Below, one piece after another: positions 1 to 8,142 of a stretch of 64,000 bases of DNA; position 1 is the first letter of the stretch; every line of letters begins with the position of its first letter. This DNA is from Elusimicrobiota bacterium (GTDB lineage: Bacteria; Elusimicrobiota; Elusimicrobia; UBA1565; UBA9628): NCBI GenBank assembly GCA_016218545.1, contig JACRDQ010000015.1:1-64000 (forward strand). Direction: 5' to 3'. The translations under genes and the position numbers were made by a program. The notes under the pieces were generated by a model. That model was not told the origin of the DNA, made no database searches, and saw only the letters and a program-made list of their open reading frames with translations.

Positions 1-1
1 G

Positions 2-517
2 GTCCTGCCGCGGCTGGGTCTTGGCATCAATGCCAAGTTCGTTCGGACCAACATCGGCTCTGACACGGGCTACACCGCGGCCTTTGACTTGGGCTCACGC
101 TACGAGCTGGGCAAGTTCGGGCCAGGAGCCATGAGCGCAGGTTTGGCTTTCCAGAACCTTGGGCCTGGGATCAGGATGCTCGACCAGAGCAGTCAGCTTC
201 CCTTGACCCTTGCAGGCGGCCTGGGCTACAAGCTGCCCTTTGGTTTGACCGTGGGCTTGGACTACAGGAACAGGCCCTATTCGGGGAGTTCTGAGGTGAG
301 CCTGGGGTCTGAGCTTTCCGTGGGTCCTCAACTGGCGTTGCGCATGGGGTACGCCTCGACGCATGGGTTGATCTCAGGGGCGTATAAGACGAGCGAGCTG
401 ATGGGCTTGGCAGCGGGGTTCGGGGTCAAGGCCTACGGCATGGGACTGGACTACTCCATGACGCCGTTCGGCGGGCTTGGGAACAGTCATAGGGTCAGCC
501 TCGGGGCGCGCTGGTAG
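2..517 (+). CDS. PorV/PorQ-like outer-membrane beta-barrel protein, C-terminal part
   Basis: The frame is open from the window edge, so the N-terminus lies outside. The visible 171 residues alternate glycine/aromatic and polar residues in repeated amphipathic strands (for example GLGYKLPFGLTVGLDYRNR) and end with RVSLGARW, an aromatic C-terminus typical of outer-membrane barrels. PorV/PorQ (UPF0164) family proteins have this pattern and are often several per genome in Gram-negative phyla such as Elusimicrobiota and Bacteroidota. A first in-frame TTG at 89 is only an internal codon. The function in this organism, whether a type IX secretion shuttle or an unrelated small barrel, cannot be told from this fragment. 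Confidence 0.6.
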   Translation, partial: VLPRLGLGINAKFVRTNIGSDTGYTAAFDLGSRYELGKFGPGAMSAGLAFQNLGPGIRMLDQSSQLPLTLAGGLGYKLPFGLTVGLDYRNRPYSGSSEVSLGSELSVGPQLALRMGYASTHGLISGAYKTSELMGLAAGFGVKAYGMGLDYSMTPFGGLGNSHRVSLGARW

Positions 518-534
518 GAAGCAGACGTCCGCAT

Positions 535-2139
535 ATGCTGATTATCACAAGCGACCTGCACCTCACGGACCAAACCCTTGCACCCTCGGTCCCTGCTGTC
601 GCATTCGACAAGCTCCATGCAGAGCTCGAGAAACTGGTCAAACTGAACGGGCATGCGGAATTGGTTTTGTTGGGCGATGCGTTTGACATTCTCCGTTCCT
701 CGGAGTGGTTGGTCGAGATCTGCAGCAAGACATTCGTCCCTAGAGCTGTGGATGTCCGCCCTTGGAGCGGCATTGACGGTCCGCTGAGGAGGGTCGTCTC
801 CCGCGTGCTCGGCAAGATCCAGGAGCAGCATGGGCCTGGATTCCAGCGTCTTCGAGACATCAGCGGGCTCAAGATCACCTGGGTCCCCGGCAACCATGAC
901 AGGTTGGTGTATTATACCCCCGAAGGTCGGGAATTCCTGAGGAATCTAGGCATCCAGGTTGCGAGCCACAAGCTCATCCAAGAACAATATGGCGTCCTGC
1001 TCCGACACGGACATGGATTCGATAAATGGAACATCCGTGGGACGAACTACAAGCTCGCGCCGCTCGGGGACGCGATCGTCGTAGAAATCATCAGCCGTCT
1101 GCAAGTCGAAGTCGCCATGGAGCGCCAGATTTCGCGGTTCGACCACGAGGATATCGCATTCCTTGGGGCGCTTGAATACGTCAGGCCGCACCTCCACATC
1201 CCGGCATGGCTCCGGGCGGTTGCTGAAGGCATCGAGGATGAGCTTCTGACGAATGCTGTCAAGACCGCTTGGGCCAGAGTGCTCTCGTCATTCAAGAAGT
1301 CCCAGATGCTCTCCCTGTTGAAGGGGAATGTCGAAGGCGAGATCATCCGACTTTTCCTTCAAACGGCGAACTTGGACGGAGCCCTGATCAACCTGCTTGC
1401 CCCTGTCGAGGGTTACTTCACCGGCACTGACAAGGCCCGGGAAGATGCGCTCAGCGATCTCGCGGTGACGAAAGAGAACGTCGACTGCATCGTGTGCGGC
1501 CATACCCATGCCCTTGCCCAGGGCAAGGACAAGAAGGGCCGCCGGTACTTCAATACAGGCTGGTGGGAGCGTTCGTGGAGTTCGGCTCTCCCTGATTCCG
1601 ATCCGATGATGGTACGTGTCCCCTTGCTGATCATCCATCCGAAGAAAGGCGAGCCTGAGATGCGGTTCATCGACATCAATGAGCCGATCCATTGGAAGGC
1701 AGCCTCGTTCGAGACATTGACGACGGATGGGCTCCTGCGAAGAATGACGGAAATGAAGACGGAGGAAGGCAAGAACGCCGTACTTGAGCAGGCCGCCATG
1801 CAGGTGTTTGCCAAGACCTCCGGCGTCGCGATCAGCAGGCTGACTCATGCCGGCAAGACGGGTTTTGACATGCTCGTCAGGAACAGCCTGTCGCCGCGGG
1901 CCGCGGGGAATACCGTGGCCGTCCAGGTCAAGCATACGATCGTTTCAGGGGACCTCGCGAGGCTGCAGAAAGCAACGAAGAAGGCGAGCGCGCAGCACGC
2001 GTGGCTGGTCACGTCGGACAAGGTGAGTCAGAGGACGAAGGCGGCGGCATTTGCCAAGAACGTGACGATTCTAGACGCGGACACCATTTGCCGGGTGGCC
2101 AGAGGACGCGGACTCAAGTCCGCGTTGCTGAATCTGTAG
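535..2139 (+). CDS. Metallophosphoesterase fused to a C-terminal Mrr-like (PD-(D/E)XK) nuclease domain
   Basis: The protein has 534 residues. Residues 1-345 carry the calcineurin-like phosphoesterase motifs in order: SDLH (6-9), GDAFD (47-51), GNHD (119-122), a histidine-rich RHGHG (157-161) and GHTH (322-325). The layout resembles LpxH/UDP-diacylglucosamine hydrolase-like enzymes. Residues about 400-534 look like an Mrr-type restriction endonuclease fold: a D445 (GFDML), a VQVK strand at 463-466, then a conserved end with K/A-rich helix, AKNVTILDADTI. The family knowledge is that the last segment packs as the final strand and helix of Mrr_cat. The gene starts at ATG 535, 18 nt after the barrel gene, with no good Shine-Dalgarno site. 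It opens a patch of A/T-richer genes. The joint function is unknown; DNA repair or phage defence are inferences. Confidence 0.75.
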   Translation: MLIITSDLHLTDQTLAPSVPAVAFDKLHAELEKLVKLNGHAELVLLGDAFDILRSSEWLVEICSKTFVPRAVDVRPWSGIDGPLRRVVSRVLGKIQEQHGPGFQRLRDISGLKITWVPGNHDRLVYYTPEGREFLRNLGIQVASHKLIQEQYGVLLRHGHGFDKWNIRGTNYKLAPLGDAIVVEIISRLQVEVAMERQISRFDHEDIAFLGALEYVRPHLHIPAWLRAVAEGIEDELLTNAVKTAWARVLSSFKKSQMLSLLKGNVEGEIIRLFLQTANLDGALINLLAPVEGYFTGTDKAREDALSDLAVTKENVDCIVCGHTHALAQGKDKKGRRYFNTGWWERSWSSALPDSDPMMVRVPLLIIHPKKGEPEMRFIDINEPIHWKAASFETLTTDGLLRRMTEMKTEEGKNAVLEQAAMQVFAKTSGVAISRLTHAGKTGFDMLVRNSLSPRAAGNTVAVQVKHTIVSGDLARLQKATKKASAQHAWLVTSDKVSQRTKAAAFAKNVTILDADTICRVARGRGLKSALLNL

Positions 2140-2153
2140 AGTCGGGCGCAGGT

Positions 2154-2168
2154 CCGCCCCGGGGGCGG
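2154..2168 (+). terminator. Short GC hairpin after the phosphoesterase gene
   Basis: The bases CCGCCCC and GGGGCGG lie back to back just after the stop codon and can form a 6-bp hairpin. No run of T follows, so this is a weak terminator candidate. Confidence 0.3.
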
Positions 2169-2187
2169 TCCACCAAGGAGGTCTATC

Positions 2188-2496
2188 GTGGCGGAGAATG
2201 ACAACTGGCCCGAGATTCAAGACAGCCATGATCGTCACGTCGGTGGTTTGGGCTGGAATCTGATGAACAATGCCAGATCTTATGTCTACGTGGGGAGCAA
2301 CCTCATCCCGATCTTGCAGGCATTGGGCTTTGGCTCGCCGGGGGGTGCCGGAAAGAAGCCCTGGCGATGTCACCGTCTGGCTGCTCGTCAGCCTTCAATA
2401 AGACATGCCCATCGCGAGTTTCGTAACGGAGTCATGCTGGCCTTGAGAGAAGGGGAGATGCTGTGCGGGTTCAGATGCAGTTGCCTGCTCGGATAG
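2188..2496 (+). CDS. Hypothetical protein, 102 residues
   Basis: A strong Shine-Dalgarno site (AAGGAGG, 2176-2182) stands 5 nt before GTG 2188, which supports translation. The first 48 residues (MAENDNWPEIQDSHDRHVGG, then a segment ending SNLIPILQALGF) look like normal protein. The rest is basic, Cys/His/Arg-rich and of odd composition, so the reading frame may be shifted or truncated after about position 2335. I recognise no family. Base composition is A/T-richer than the surrounding chromosome, as in the next two genes. Confidence 0.45.
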   Translation: MAENDNWPEIQDSHDRHVGGLGWNLMNNARSYVYVGSNLIPILQALGFGSPGGAGKKPWRCHRLAARQPSIRHAHREFRNGVMLALREGEMLCGFRCSCLLG

Positions 2497-2518
2497 CACT
2501 GATGTAGAGGGAGATCAT

Positions 2519-2674
2519 ATGGAAATGGAAGGGTTCAGGGTTTTCCATTCGGCTGATAGACGGCGGGACTCTGTCCCTCAGGATGGTAAGTCTCCTGACA
2601 AACGCAGGATGAGTGTGCGGGAATTTTATCTGCTTCTGAGGGAAGGCGAATATTTTCGCGCGCACCTTGATTAA
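2519..2674 (+). CDS. Small hypothetical protein, 51 residues
   Basis: ATG 2519 follows GAGGGAG at a good Shine-Dalgarno distance (2507-2513). The 51-residue product is highly charged and ends RMSVREFYLLLREGEYFRAHLD without its first residues being hydrophobic, so a soluble cytosolic protein is expected. It stops 21 nt before the membrane-protein gene at 2696 and probably shares its transcript. No family was recognised. Confidence 0.45.
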   Translation: MEMEGFRVFHSADRRRDSVPQDGKSPDKRRMSVREFYLLLREGEYFRAHLD

Positions 2675-2695
2675 GTCAGTGGAAGGATACGGAAG

Positions 2696-3349
2696 GTGGA
2701 ACTCCTCCTCTTTTCGTCGACTCTCTTTTTTCTGCTGATTGTCGCGGGCGGTGCCGCCTACATGACTATCGGGCATGGGAAGATAGCGGTGCCGGACCAA
2801 TACAAATGGGTCATTATCATGTTTTATCCCGGAGTCTTCGTGTCGATCGTTGCCATCTATAGGAAGTTGCATCGCGAGAGATTCGCTTCCGAAGTGAAGA
2901 TGAACTTGGTCGACATTCGCCTTCGAGAACATGTCAAAGTCACTGCAGCCTCTTGCGCAGAGGAATTCGAGAGCTATTGTCGGGGGTTGGCCGGTCGGAA
3001 AGATTCGGCCGGGAAGTTCACGCGGATGTGGAATTGGAATACAGTGGGCAAGTTTACTGACCGGTATGCATCGATTATCCCAGGCGCCTTCTTATCTTTG
3101 GTGGCTTGGGTGACAAGCATCTACTTCTCGCTTAAGTGGCTAAACAATTTGCTGTACGGAAGTCTCGCCTGGAAAGTTCTATACGTCGTGGGGCTGCTAA
3201 TTGTCGGGAGCATTTCGGTGGCTTTGTTTATCTTGGGGACATTTTCCACTCATTACGAGCGTGACTTGTTGAAAATGTTCTCTGAGAAGAGACGTGAGGA
3301 GAGGGACGCAGCTCTCTTTGACGGCAAATCGTCGATGGTGACGAGTTGA
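2696..3349 (+). CDS. Four-helix membrane protein of unknown function
   Basis: The 217-residue product has two N-terminal hydrophobic segments (about residues 2-24 and 36-54), a central hydrophilic region of about 75 residues, then two more segments (about 133-150 and 160-185), and a charged C-terminal tail rich in Arg, Lys and Glu. The start is GTG 2696 behind GGAAGGA. The gene is clearly A/T-richer than its neighbours and follows the small ORF at 2519. I do not recognise the family. Its place beside a nuclease fusion makes a membrane effector possible, but that is inference only. Confidence 0.6.
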   Translation: MELLLFSSTLFFLLIVAGGAAYMTIGHGKIAVPDQYKWVIIMFYPGVFVSIVAIYRKLHRERFASEVKMNLVDIRLREHVKVTAASCAEEFESYCRGLAGRKDSAGKFTRMWNWNTVGKFTDRYASIIPGAFLSLVAWVTSIYFSLKWLNNLLYGSLAWKVLYVVGLLIVGSISVALFILGTFSTHYERDLLKMFSEKRREERDAALFDGKSSMVTS

Positions 3350-3397
3350 GCGCCGAACGGTTGTGCGCGTCGGATTCCTGAGCTTCTGATCCAATCG

Positions 3398-3427
3398 TTG
3401 CGGCAACTCTGGGTATTGTTCTACCAT
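3398..3427 (+). promoter_or_regulatory. Sigma-70-like promoter of the Sel1-caspase gene, leaderless spacing
   Basis: TTGCGG (3398-3403), an 18-nt spacer and TACCAT (3422-3427) are followed by only 6 nt before ATG 3434. Transcription would begin at or next to the start codon. Confidence 0.5.
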
Positions 3428-3433
3428 TGCAGC

Positions 3434-5467
3434 ATGTCTATGAGATCGATCCTCGTCCTCGGTTTCCTGGCCGTGTCGGCTCCCTCTCTCGTGCGGGCAG
3501 GGCAGGGCGACGATGCCTGGAAGGTCTACCTCAAAGGCGACTACAAGAAAGCGCACGCCTTGGCGGAGCCTGCCGCCAAGGCTGGAGACGCCGCGGCCCA
3601 GGCCACGCTGGGGACGCTCTATCTGCATGGCCAGGGAGTGGAGCGCGACTACGCCGCTTCCGCCAAGTGGTTCCGGCTCTCTGCCGAGCAGGGCAATGCA
3701 GGGGCGCAGAACGGGCTGGCGTGGATGTACCAGAACGGTTTCGGGGTCAAGCTGGACCTGGCAGAGGCTGGAAGGTGGTACCTCAAGTCCGCTCAGGGGG
3801 GCTATGAGTGGGGCCAGAACGGAGCAGGGTGGGCGCTTCAGAACGGCTGGGGCTTCAAGAAGGACTCGGTGGAAGCCGCCAAGTGGTTCCGCAAGGCAGC
3901 GGAGCAGGGCAATGCCGGAGGCCAGCACGGGTTGGGGAACCTCTATCAGATCGGCGAGGGGGTCGAGCAGGACTCGGTCGAGGCTGCCAAGTGGTACCGC
4001 AAGTCCGCTGAGCAGGGCAACCAGCACGGACAAGGCAGCTTGGGCTGGCTCTATGAAGCGGGCTTGGGAGTCGAGAAGGACATGGCCAAGGCCATCGAGT
4101 GGTACAGGAAATCCGCTGAGCAGGGGAGCAATTTCAGCCAAGGCCAACTCGGGAACATCTACTACCACGGCATGGGCGTGGGGAAGGACCATGTGGAGGC
4201 TGCCAAGTGGTACCGCAAAGCCGCGGAGCAGGGCAACTACGGCAGTCAGCACATGCTGGGCTGGCTCTATTGGATCGGGTCAGGGGTCAAGCAGGACTAC
4301 GCCGAGGCTGCCGCCTGGATGCTCAAGTCCGCGGAACAGGGCTACCAGCATGCCCAGGCGGGGATCGGGTGTCTTTACCGCCTGGGTCTTGGGGTCAAGA
4401 TGGATTTCGTCCAGGCTGAGAAGTGGCTTCGCAAGTCGGCGGAGCAAGGCAATGCGCACGGACAAAAAGAGCTGGCCGTCCTCTACGAGAACGGGCAGGG
4501 CGTGGTGCAGGATTATGTCCAGGCCTACCGCTGGAACCTCCTGGCTGCCAGCCAGGACCTGGCTGAGGCAAGGCAGGGCATGGAGCGCTTGAAGCCCCTC
4601 ATGACCAAGGAGGCGGTGGCGGAGGCTCAGAAGCTCGCTTCGGCTTTCAAGGCTGCCGGCTCAGCGGTCCAGGCTCCCGCGCCGGCTCCCATGGCTCCTG
4701 AAAGGGCGCTGGTCTCGGAGGTGGACCATCCGTCATACCACCGCCCCGAGGACCCCAAGGCTTTCGCGCTCGTGGTGGGGGTGGAGGGCTACAAGGACCT
4801 GCCCTCGGCCGAGTTCGCGCAGAGAGACGCTGAAGCGGTCAAGGAGCATCTCCTGGCCCTGGGCTATCCTGAGAGGAACGTGGTCCTGCTCAAGGGCTCT
4901 GATGCCACGGTCTCGGGCTTGAAGAAGTTCGTAGACGAGTGGCTGCCTCGCAACGTGCCGGAGGGGGGCTCGGTGTTCTTTTATTTCTCAGGACACGGCG
5001 CTCCCGACCCCAAGACCGGGGACGCTTACATCATCCCCTGGGACGGGGACCCGCGCTTCCTCAAGTCCACCGCGTATCCGGTGCGCAAGCTCTATGCCTC
5101 GCTCGCCAACCTGCCTGCGCGGAAGGTCTGGGTGGCGCTCGACTCATGCTTCTCAGGGGCAGGAGGCCGCTCGGTCCTTGCCAAGGGCTCCAGGCCTCTC
5201 GTAGCCAAGGTGGACTCGGCGCTCCCCAGCAAGGGCAAGCTGGTGCTCTTCGCCGCCGCTTCCAAGGATGAGATCACAGGCACGCTCGAGAGCGAGGGGC
5301 ACGGCATCTTCACCTACCACTTCCTCAAGGCCCTGGCTGAGCAGTCCTCCAAGGAGCTCGACGCTTCCCTGCTCTTCAAGCAGCTCAAGAGCAGGGTGCA
5401 GGATGACGCGCGCAGGCAGAACCGGGACCAGACCCCGGTCCTGGCCGGCGGTCTTGACGGCCGCTAG
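3434..5467 (+). CDS. Exported Sel1-repeat protein with C-terminal caspase-like (peptidase C14) domain
   Basis: The 677-residue protein begins with a signal peptide (MSMRSILVLGFLAVSAPSLV) followed by RAGQGD. Residues about 25-400 are ten tandem Sel1-like repeats of 36 residues (consensus AAKWYRKSAEQGN), which usually act as protein-binding scaffolds. After an Ala/Pro linker, residues about 440-677 form a caspase/metacaspase fold: FALVVGVEGY opens it, the catalytic His is H521 in FSGHG and the catalytic Cys is C572 in DSCFSG. A signal peptide points to the periplasm or cell surface. ATG 3434 is chosen over an upstream non-ATG start because it begins the signal peptide and fits the promoter spacing. 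The Sel1 repeats are also visible as 108-nt DNA repeats. Confidence 0.88.
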   Translation: MSMRSILVLGFLAVSAPSLVRAGQGDDAWKVYLKGDYKKAHALAEPAAKAGDAAAQATLGTLYLHGQGVERDYAASAKWFRLSAEQGNAGAQNGLAWMYQNGFGVKLDLAEAGRWYLKSAQGGYEWGQNGAGWALQNGWGFKKDSVEAAKWFRKAAEQGNAGGQHGLGNLYQIGEGVEQDSVEAAKWYRKSAEQGNQHGQGSLGWLYEAGLGVEKDMAKAIEWYRKSAEQGSNFSQGQLGNIYYHGMGVGKDHVEAAKWYRKAAEQGNYGSQHMLGWLYWIGSGVKQDYAEAAAWMLKSAEQGYQHAQAGIGCLYRLGLGVKMDFVQAEKWLRKSAEQGNAHGQKELAVLYENGQGVVQDYVQAYRWNLLAASQDLAEARQGMERLKPLMTKEAVAEAQKLASAFKAAGSAVQAPAPAPMAPERALVSEVDHPSYHRPEDPKAFALVVGVEGYKDLPSAEFAQRDAEAVKEHLLALGYPERNVVLLKGSDATVSGLKKFVDEWLPRNVPEGGSVFFYFSGHGAPDPKTGDAYIIPWDGDPRFLKSTAYPVRKLYASLANLPARKVWVALDSCFSGAGGRSVLAKGSRPLVAKVDSALPSKGKLVLFAAASKDEITGTLESEGHGIFTYHFLKALAEQSSKELDASLLFKQLKSRVQDDARRQNRDQTPVLAGGLDGR

Positions 5468-5493
5468 CCCGGGCCGCCGCTCGACGACAGCCC

Positions 5494-5522
5494 TTGACAC
5501 GGCAAGTGGGGAAGCCTATCAT
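5494..5522 (+). promoter_or_regulatory. Consensus sigma-70 promoter before the 5602 operon
   Basis: TTGACA (5494-5499) and TATCAT (5517-5522) are separated by exactly 17 nt. Transcription would start near 5529 and give a leader of about 70 nt before the TTG start at 5602. Confidence 0.7.
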
Positions 5523-5536
5523 GTGTGCATAAGGGC

Positions 5537-5605
5537 ATGCGCTCAGGTGGACAGGCAGCCGATGCGCTGCCGGCTGCCGCCGCAAACAGAGGGGGGCTTC
5601 CTTGA
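5537..5605 (+). CDS. Possible 22-codon leader ORF overlapping the next start
   Basis: ATG 5537 opens a 22-residue frame (rich in Ala and Gly) whose TGA stop overlaps the TTG start of the next gene (TTGA, 5602-5605). It lies just behind a consensus promoter. It has no clear Shine-Dalgarno site, so it may be translated weakly or not at all; translational coupling is an inference. Confidence 0.25.
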   Translation: MRSGGQAADALPAAAANRGGLP

Positions 5606-5907
5606 AAGACAACGCTCCTGGCGTTCCAAGGCCTTCGCCGTCGTCGCCCTGGCCCGGCGTGACGGAGATCCGGCCGGTCACCTCCAAGATCTACGGCTTC
5701 CGTGTCCGCCGCGGCCTCGTCTCGAAGCTCAAGGGCGTGCCCGGATTGACCCACGCCAACCCCAAGAGCGACCTGTTCTGCGTCGAACTCGATCCCATGG
5801 ACCTCTCTCCCGAGGGGGCGCTGAACTGCTTCAAGAAGATCGTGTCCGAAGCCGGGCTGGGGCCGCACTTCGGCATCCCGGCCGCCAAACGAGGCGCGGC
5901 AAGGTGA
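5602..5907 (+). CDS. Hypothetical protein, 101 residues
   Basis: TTG 5602 is supported by a purine-rich Shine-Dalgarno run (GAGGGGGG, 5589-5596) 5 nt upstream. The product has a Pro/Ser-rich N-terminus and then a compact domain with VTEIRPVTSKIYGFRVRRG and DLFCVELDPMDLSPEGALNC. It is probably soluble. It is the first gene after the promoter at 5494 and is followed by the EIIA-like gene, 38 nt downstream (or overlapping, if the alternative GTG 5904 is used). No family was recognised. Confidence 0.55.
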   Translation: MKDNAPGVPRPSPSSPWPGVTEIRPVTSKIYGFRVRRGLVSKLKGVPGLTHANPKSDLFCVELDPMDLSPEGALNCFKKIVSEAGLGPHFGIPAAKRGAAR

Positions 5908-5945
5908 GCAGGCAGGGCGTCGGGCCCCGCGGAGCGAGAGGCCCG

Positions 5946-6413
5946 ATGAGCCGCCCTGATGATTCTCCGGAAGGAGCGGCGCTGCTCAAGGCGTCCATCG
6001 TGCCGGCGATGACGGGCCGGACCCTGGAAGACTCCTTGGACGAGCTCGTGCCCCGCGCGCTCCACGGCGCCGGCCCGATCGTGAGGGAGGTGGAGGCCGT
6101 CGCCCGGTCCTTGAAGGAGAAGCTCAAGCTCAAGCCGCCGCTCATCCAGGCGGGCGTGGCGTTCGTGCATGCGCATGTCAAGGGCCTGGCGTCCTGCAAG
6201 GCGGCCCTCGGGGTGTCGCCCTGCGGGCTCGAGCCCCCGCCCGGTCAGGACCGGGTCTACGTCGTTTTCCTCTCCCTGACTCCGGAGAAGCATCAAGGCT
6301 CCGGCATCCCGGCGTGGGCCAAGAGGAAGCTCGGCGACGAGAAGACCCTGTATGAGTTGAGGAAGGTCCAGAGCATCGAGGCCGCGCTCGGCGTCCTGGG
6401 CGGGGCGCCGTGA
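5946..6413 (+). CDS. PTS EIIA (type 2, NtrN-like) domain protein
   Basis: The 155-residue protein resembles the mannitol/fructose-specific EIIA fold: a Leu-rich N-terminal helix region, then [12 protein letters not shown] (70-81), where canonical proteins have a GIAIPHARV segment with the phosphorylated His, here H75. It then has a [11 protein letters not shown] strand (104-114) corresponding to the usual VFLLLAPE. The C-terminus IEAALGVLG matches the family's final helix. No EI, HPr or sugar permease gene is in the window, so a regulatory role like PtsN is more likely than sugar transport. ATG 5946 has a weak GAGAGG site. GTG 5904, which overlaps the previous stop codon, would add 14 residues and is an alternative. 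Confidence 0.5.
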   Translation: MSRPDDSPEGAALLKASIVPAMTGRTLEDSLDELVPRALHGAGPIVREVEAVARSLKEKLKLKPPLIQAGVAFVHAHVKGLASCKAALGVSPCGLEPPPGQDRVYVVFLSLTPEKHQGSGIPAWAKRKLGDEKTLYELRKVQSIEAALGVLGGAP

Positions 6414-6512
6414 ACCTCCGTCGCCGGGCCGGCAGCCGCGGCGCCTGAGACGCTCCTCTTGGAGCGGAGCCGGCCCGGCCGCGGGCCGGCCTTCCCGAGA
6501 AGGGAAATTTGA

Positions 6513-6518
6513 TAATAT
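6513..6518 (+). promoter_or_regulatory. -10 box of the carboxylase operon, leaderless spacing
   Basis: TAATAT ends 7 nt before ATG 6526. An alternative -10, GATAAT (6511-6516), overlaps it. An ATG at 6517 lies inside the box, so the downstream ATG 6526 is preferred as the start. Confidence 0.4.
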
Positions 6519-6525
6519 GGGGCCC

Positions 6526-8142
6526 ATGAACAGCCTCGACACGCCGGTCGTCCCATCCCGCGTCGACAGGGACTCAGCCGAGTTCAAGGAGAACGTCAAG
6601 CACCACTCCGGCTTGATCTCGGACCTGCGCGCGAAGCTCGCCAAGGTCCGCGAGGGCGGGAGCGCCAAGGCCCTGGAGCTCCACCGCAAGCGGGGCAAGC
6701 TCACGGCGCGCGAGCGGGTGGCGAAGCTCATCGACCCGGGCTCCTTCTTCCTCGAGCTCTCGGCCATGGCCGCCCACGGCATGTACGAGGGCGAGGTGCC
6801 CTCGGCCGGGCTCGTGACGGGGCTCGGCGTGGTGAGCAGGAGGCTCTGCGTCATCGTGGCCAATGACGCCACGGTCAAGGGCGGCACCTATTACCCGGAG
6901 ACGATCCGAAAGCACCTGCGCGCGCAGGAGATCGCCATCGAGAACCGCCTGCCCTGCCTCTACCTGGTGGACTCAGGCGGGGTGTTCCTCCCGGTCCAGG
7001 CGCAGGTCTTCCCGGACAAGGAGCACTTCGGACGCATCTTCTACAACCAGGCCGTGATGTCGTCCATGAACATCCCGCAGGTCTCGGTGGTCATGGGCAT
7101 GTGCACCGCGGGCGGGGCCTACGTGCCCGCCATGTCGGATGAGTGCGTCATCGTGCGCAACAACGGCACCATCTACCTCGGAGGCCCTCCCCTGGTCAAG
7201 GCCGCCACGGGCGAGGAGTCGAGCGAGGAGGAGCTGGGCGGCGGGGACATGCACAGCCGCATCTCAGGCGTCACGGACCACCTGGCGGCCGACGACGCCG
7301 AGGCCATCAGGATCTGCCGCTCCATCGTGGAGAACCTCAATGCCCCCGTGTTCACCCAGCCCACGGGCTTCGAGGAACCGGTCTACCCGGCCGACGACCT
7401 CTACGGCCTGGTGCACCGCGACCTGCGCCGGCCCTGCGACATGGCCGAGGTGTTGGCGCGCATCGTCGACGGCAGCCGCTTCCACCCCTTCAAGGCGCTC
7501 TACGGCCGCACCCTGGTCACGGGCTTCGCCCACGTCATGGGCAGGCCCGTGGGCATCGTGGGCAACTGCGGGGTCCTGTTCTCGGACTCCGCGCTCAAGG
7601 GCGCGCACTTCGTGGAGCTCTGCTCCCAGCGCAACATCCCGCTGGTCTTCCTCCAGAACATCACGGGCTTCATGGTGGGACGCGAGTTCGAGGAAGGCGG
7701 GATCATCAAGCACGGAGCCAAGATGGTCCAGGCCGTGGCCACGGCCCCGGTGCCCAAGTACACCATCCTCACCGGCTCGTCCAACGGGGCGGGCAACTAC
7801 GCCATGTGCGGCCGCTCCTACGGCGCGCGCTTCCTGTTCAGTTGGCCGAACTCCAGGATCAGCGTCATGGGTCCCGAGCAGGCGGCCCAGGTCATGGTCA
7901 TCATCAAGCGCGAGCAGTTGAAGCGCCAGGGCAAGGAGCTCTCGGCCGCCGAGGAAGAGGCCATCGCAGGCCCGGTCCGGGCCCGCTATGAGGCAGAGGC
8001 GCACCCCTACTTCGCCACGGCCAGGCTCTGGGACGACGGCATCATCGAGCCTGCCCACACCCGCAAGGTCCTGGGGTTCTGCCTCCAGGCCTCCGCGCAG
8101 ACCCCGGGCGGAGCTCCCTCCTTCCCGGTCTTCAGGATGTGA
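6526..8142 (+). CDS. Acyl-CoA carboxylase, carboxyltransferase (beta) subunit, methylcrotonyl-CoA carboxylase type
   Basis: The 538-residue length and the sequence match biotin-dependent acyl-CoA carboxylase beta subunits, which transfer CO2 from carboxybiotin to an acyl-CoA. Visible landmarks are the N-terminal [20 protein letters not shown], the oxyanion-hole glycines of the N-domain ([23 protein letters not shown]) and the C-domain [11 protein letters not shown] and [11 protein letters not shown]. The phrasing is closest to methylcrotonyl-CoA carboxylase, and the next gene is a hydratase, so leucine catabolism (methylcrotonyl-CoA to HMG-CoA) is the best guess. No biotin carboxylase/BCCP alpha subunit is present here. 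ATG 6517 would add three residues but falls in the -10 box. Confidence 0.88.
   Translation: MNSLDTPVVPSRVDRDSAEFKENVKHHSGLISDLRAKLAKVREGGSAKALELHRKRGKLTARERVAKLIDPGSFFLELSAMAAHGMYEGEVPSAGLVTGLGVVSRRLCVIVANDATVKGGTYYPETIRKHLRAQEIAIENRLPCLYLVDSGGVFLPVQAQVFPDKEHFGRIFYNQAVMSSMNIPQVSVVMGMCTAGGAYVPAMSDECVIVRNNGTIYLGGPPLVKAATGEESSEEELGGGDMHSRISGVTDHLAADDAEAIRICRSIVENLNAPVFTQPTGFEEPVYPADDLYGLVHRDLRRPCDMAEVLARIVDGSRFHPFKALYGRTLVTGFAHVMGRPVGIVGNCGVLFSDSALKGAHFVELCSQRNIPLVFLQNITGFMVGREFEEGGIIKHGAKMVQAVATAPVPKYTILTGSSNGAGNYAMCGRSYGARFLFSWPNSRISVMGPEQAAQVMVIIKREQLKRQGKELSAAEEEAIAGPVRARYEAEAHPYFATARLWDDGIIEPAHTRKVLGFCLQASAQTPGGAPSFPVFRM

Noticed and set aside
5268..5945. The upstream part of a long plus frame ending at 6413
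   Set aside because: It overlaps the end of the caspase domain in another frame and reads as Arg/Ser shadow text; only the part after 5946 looks real.
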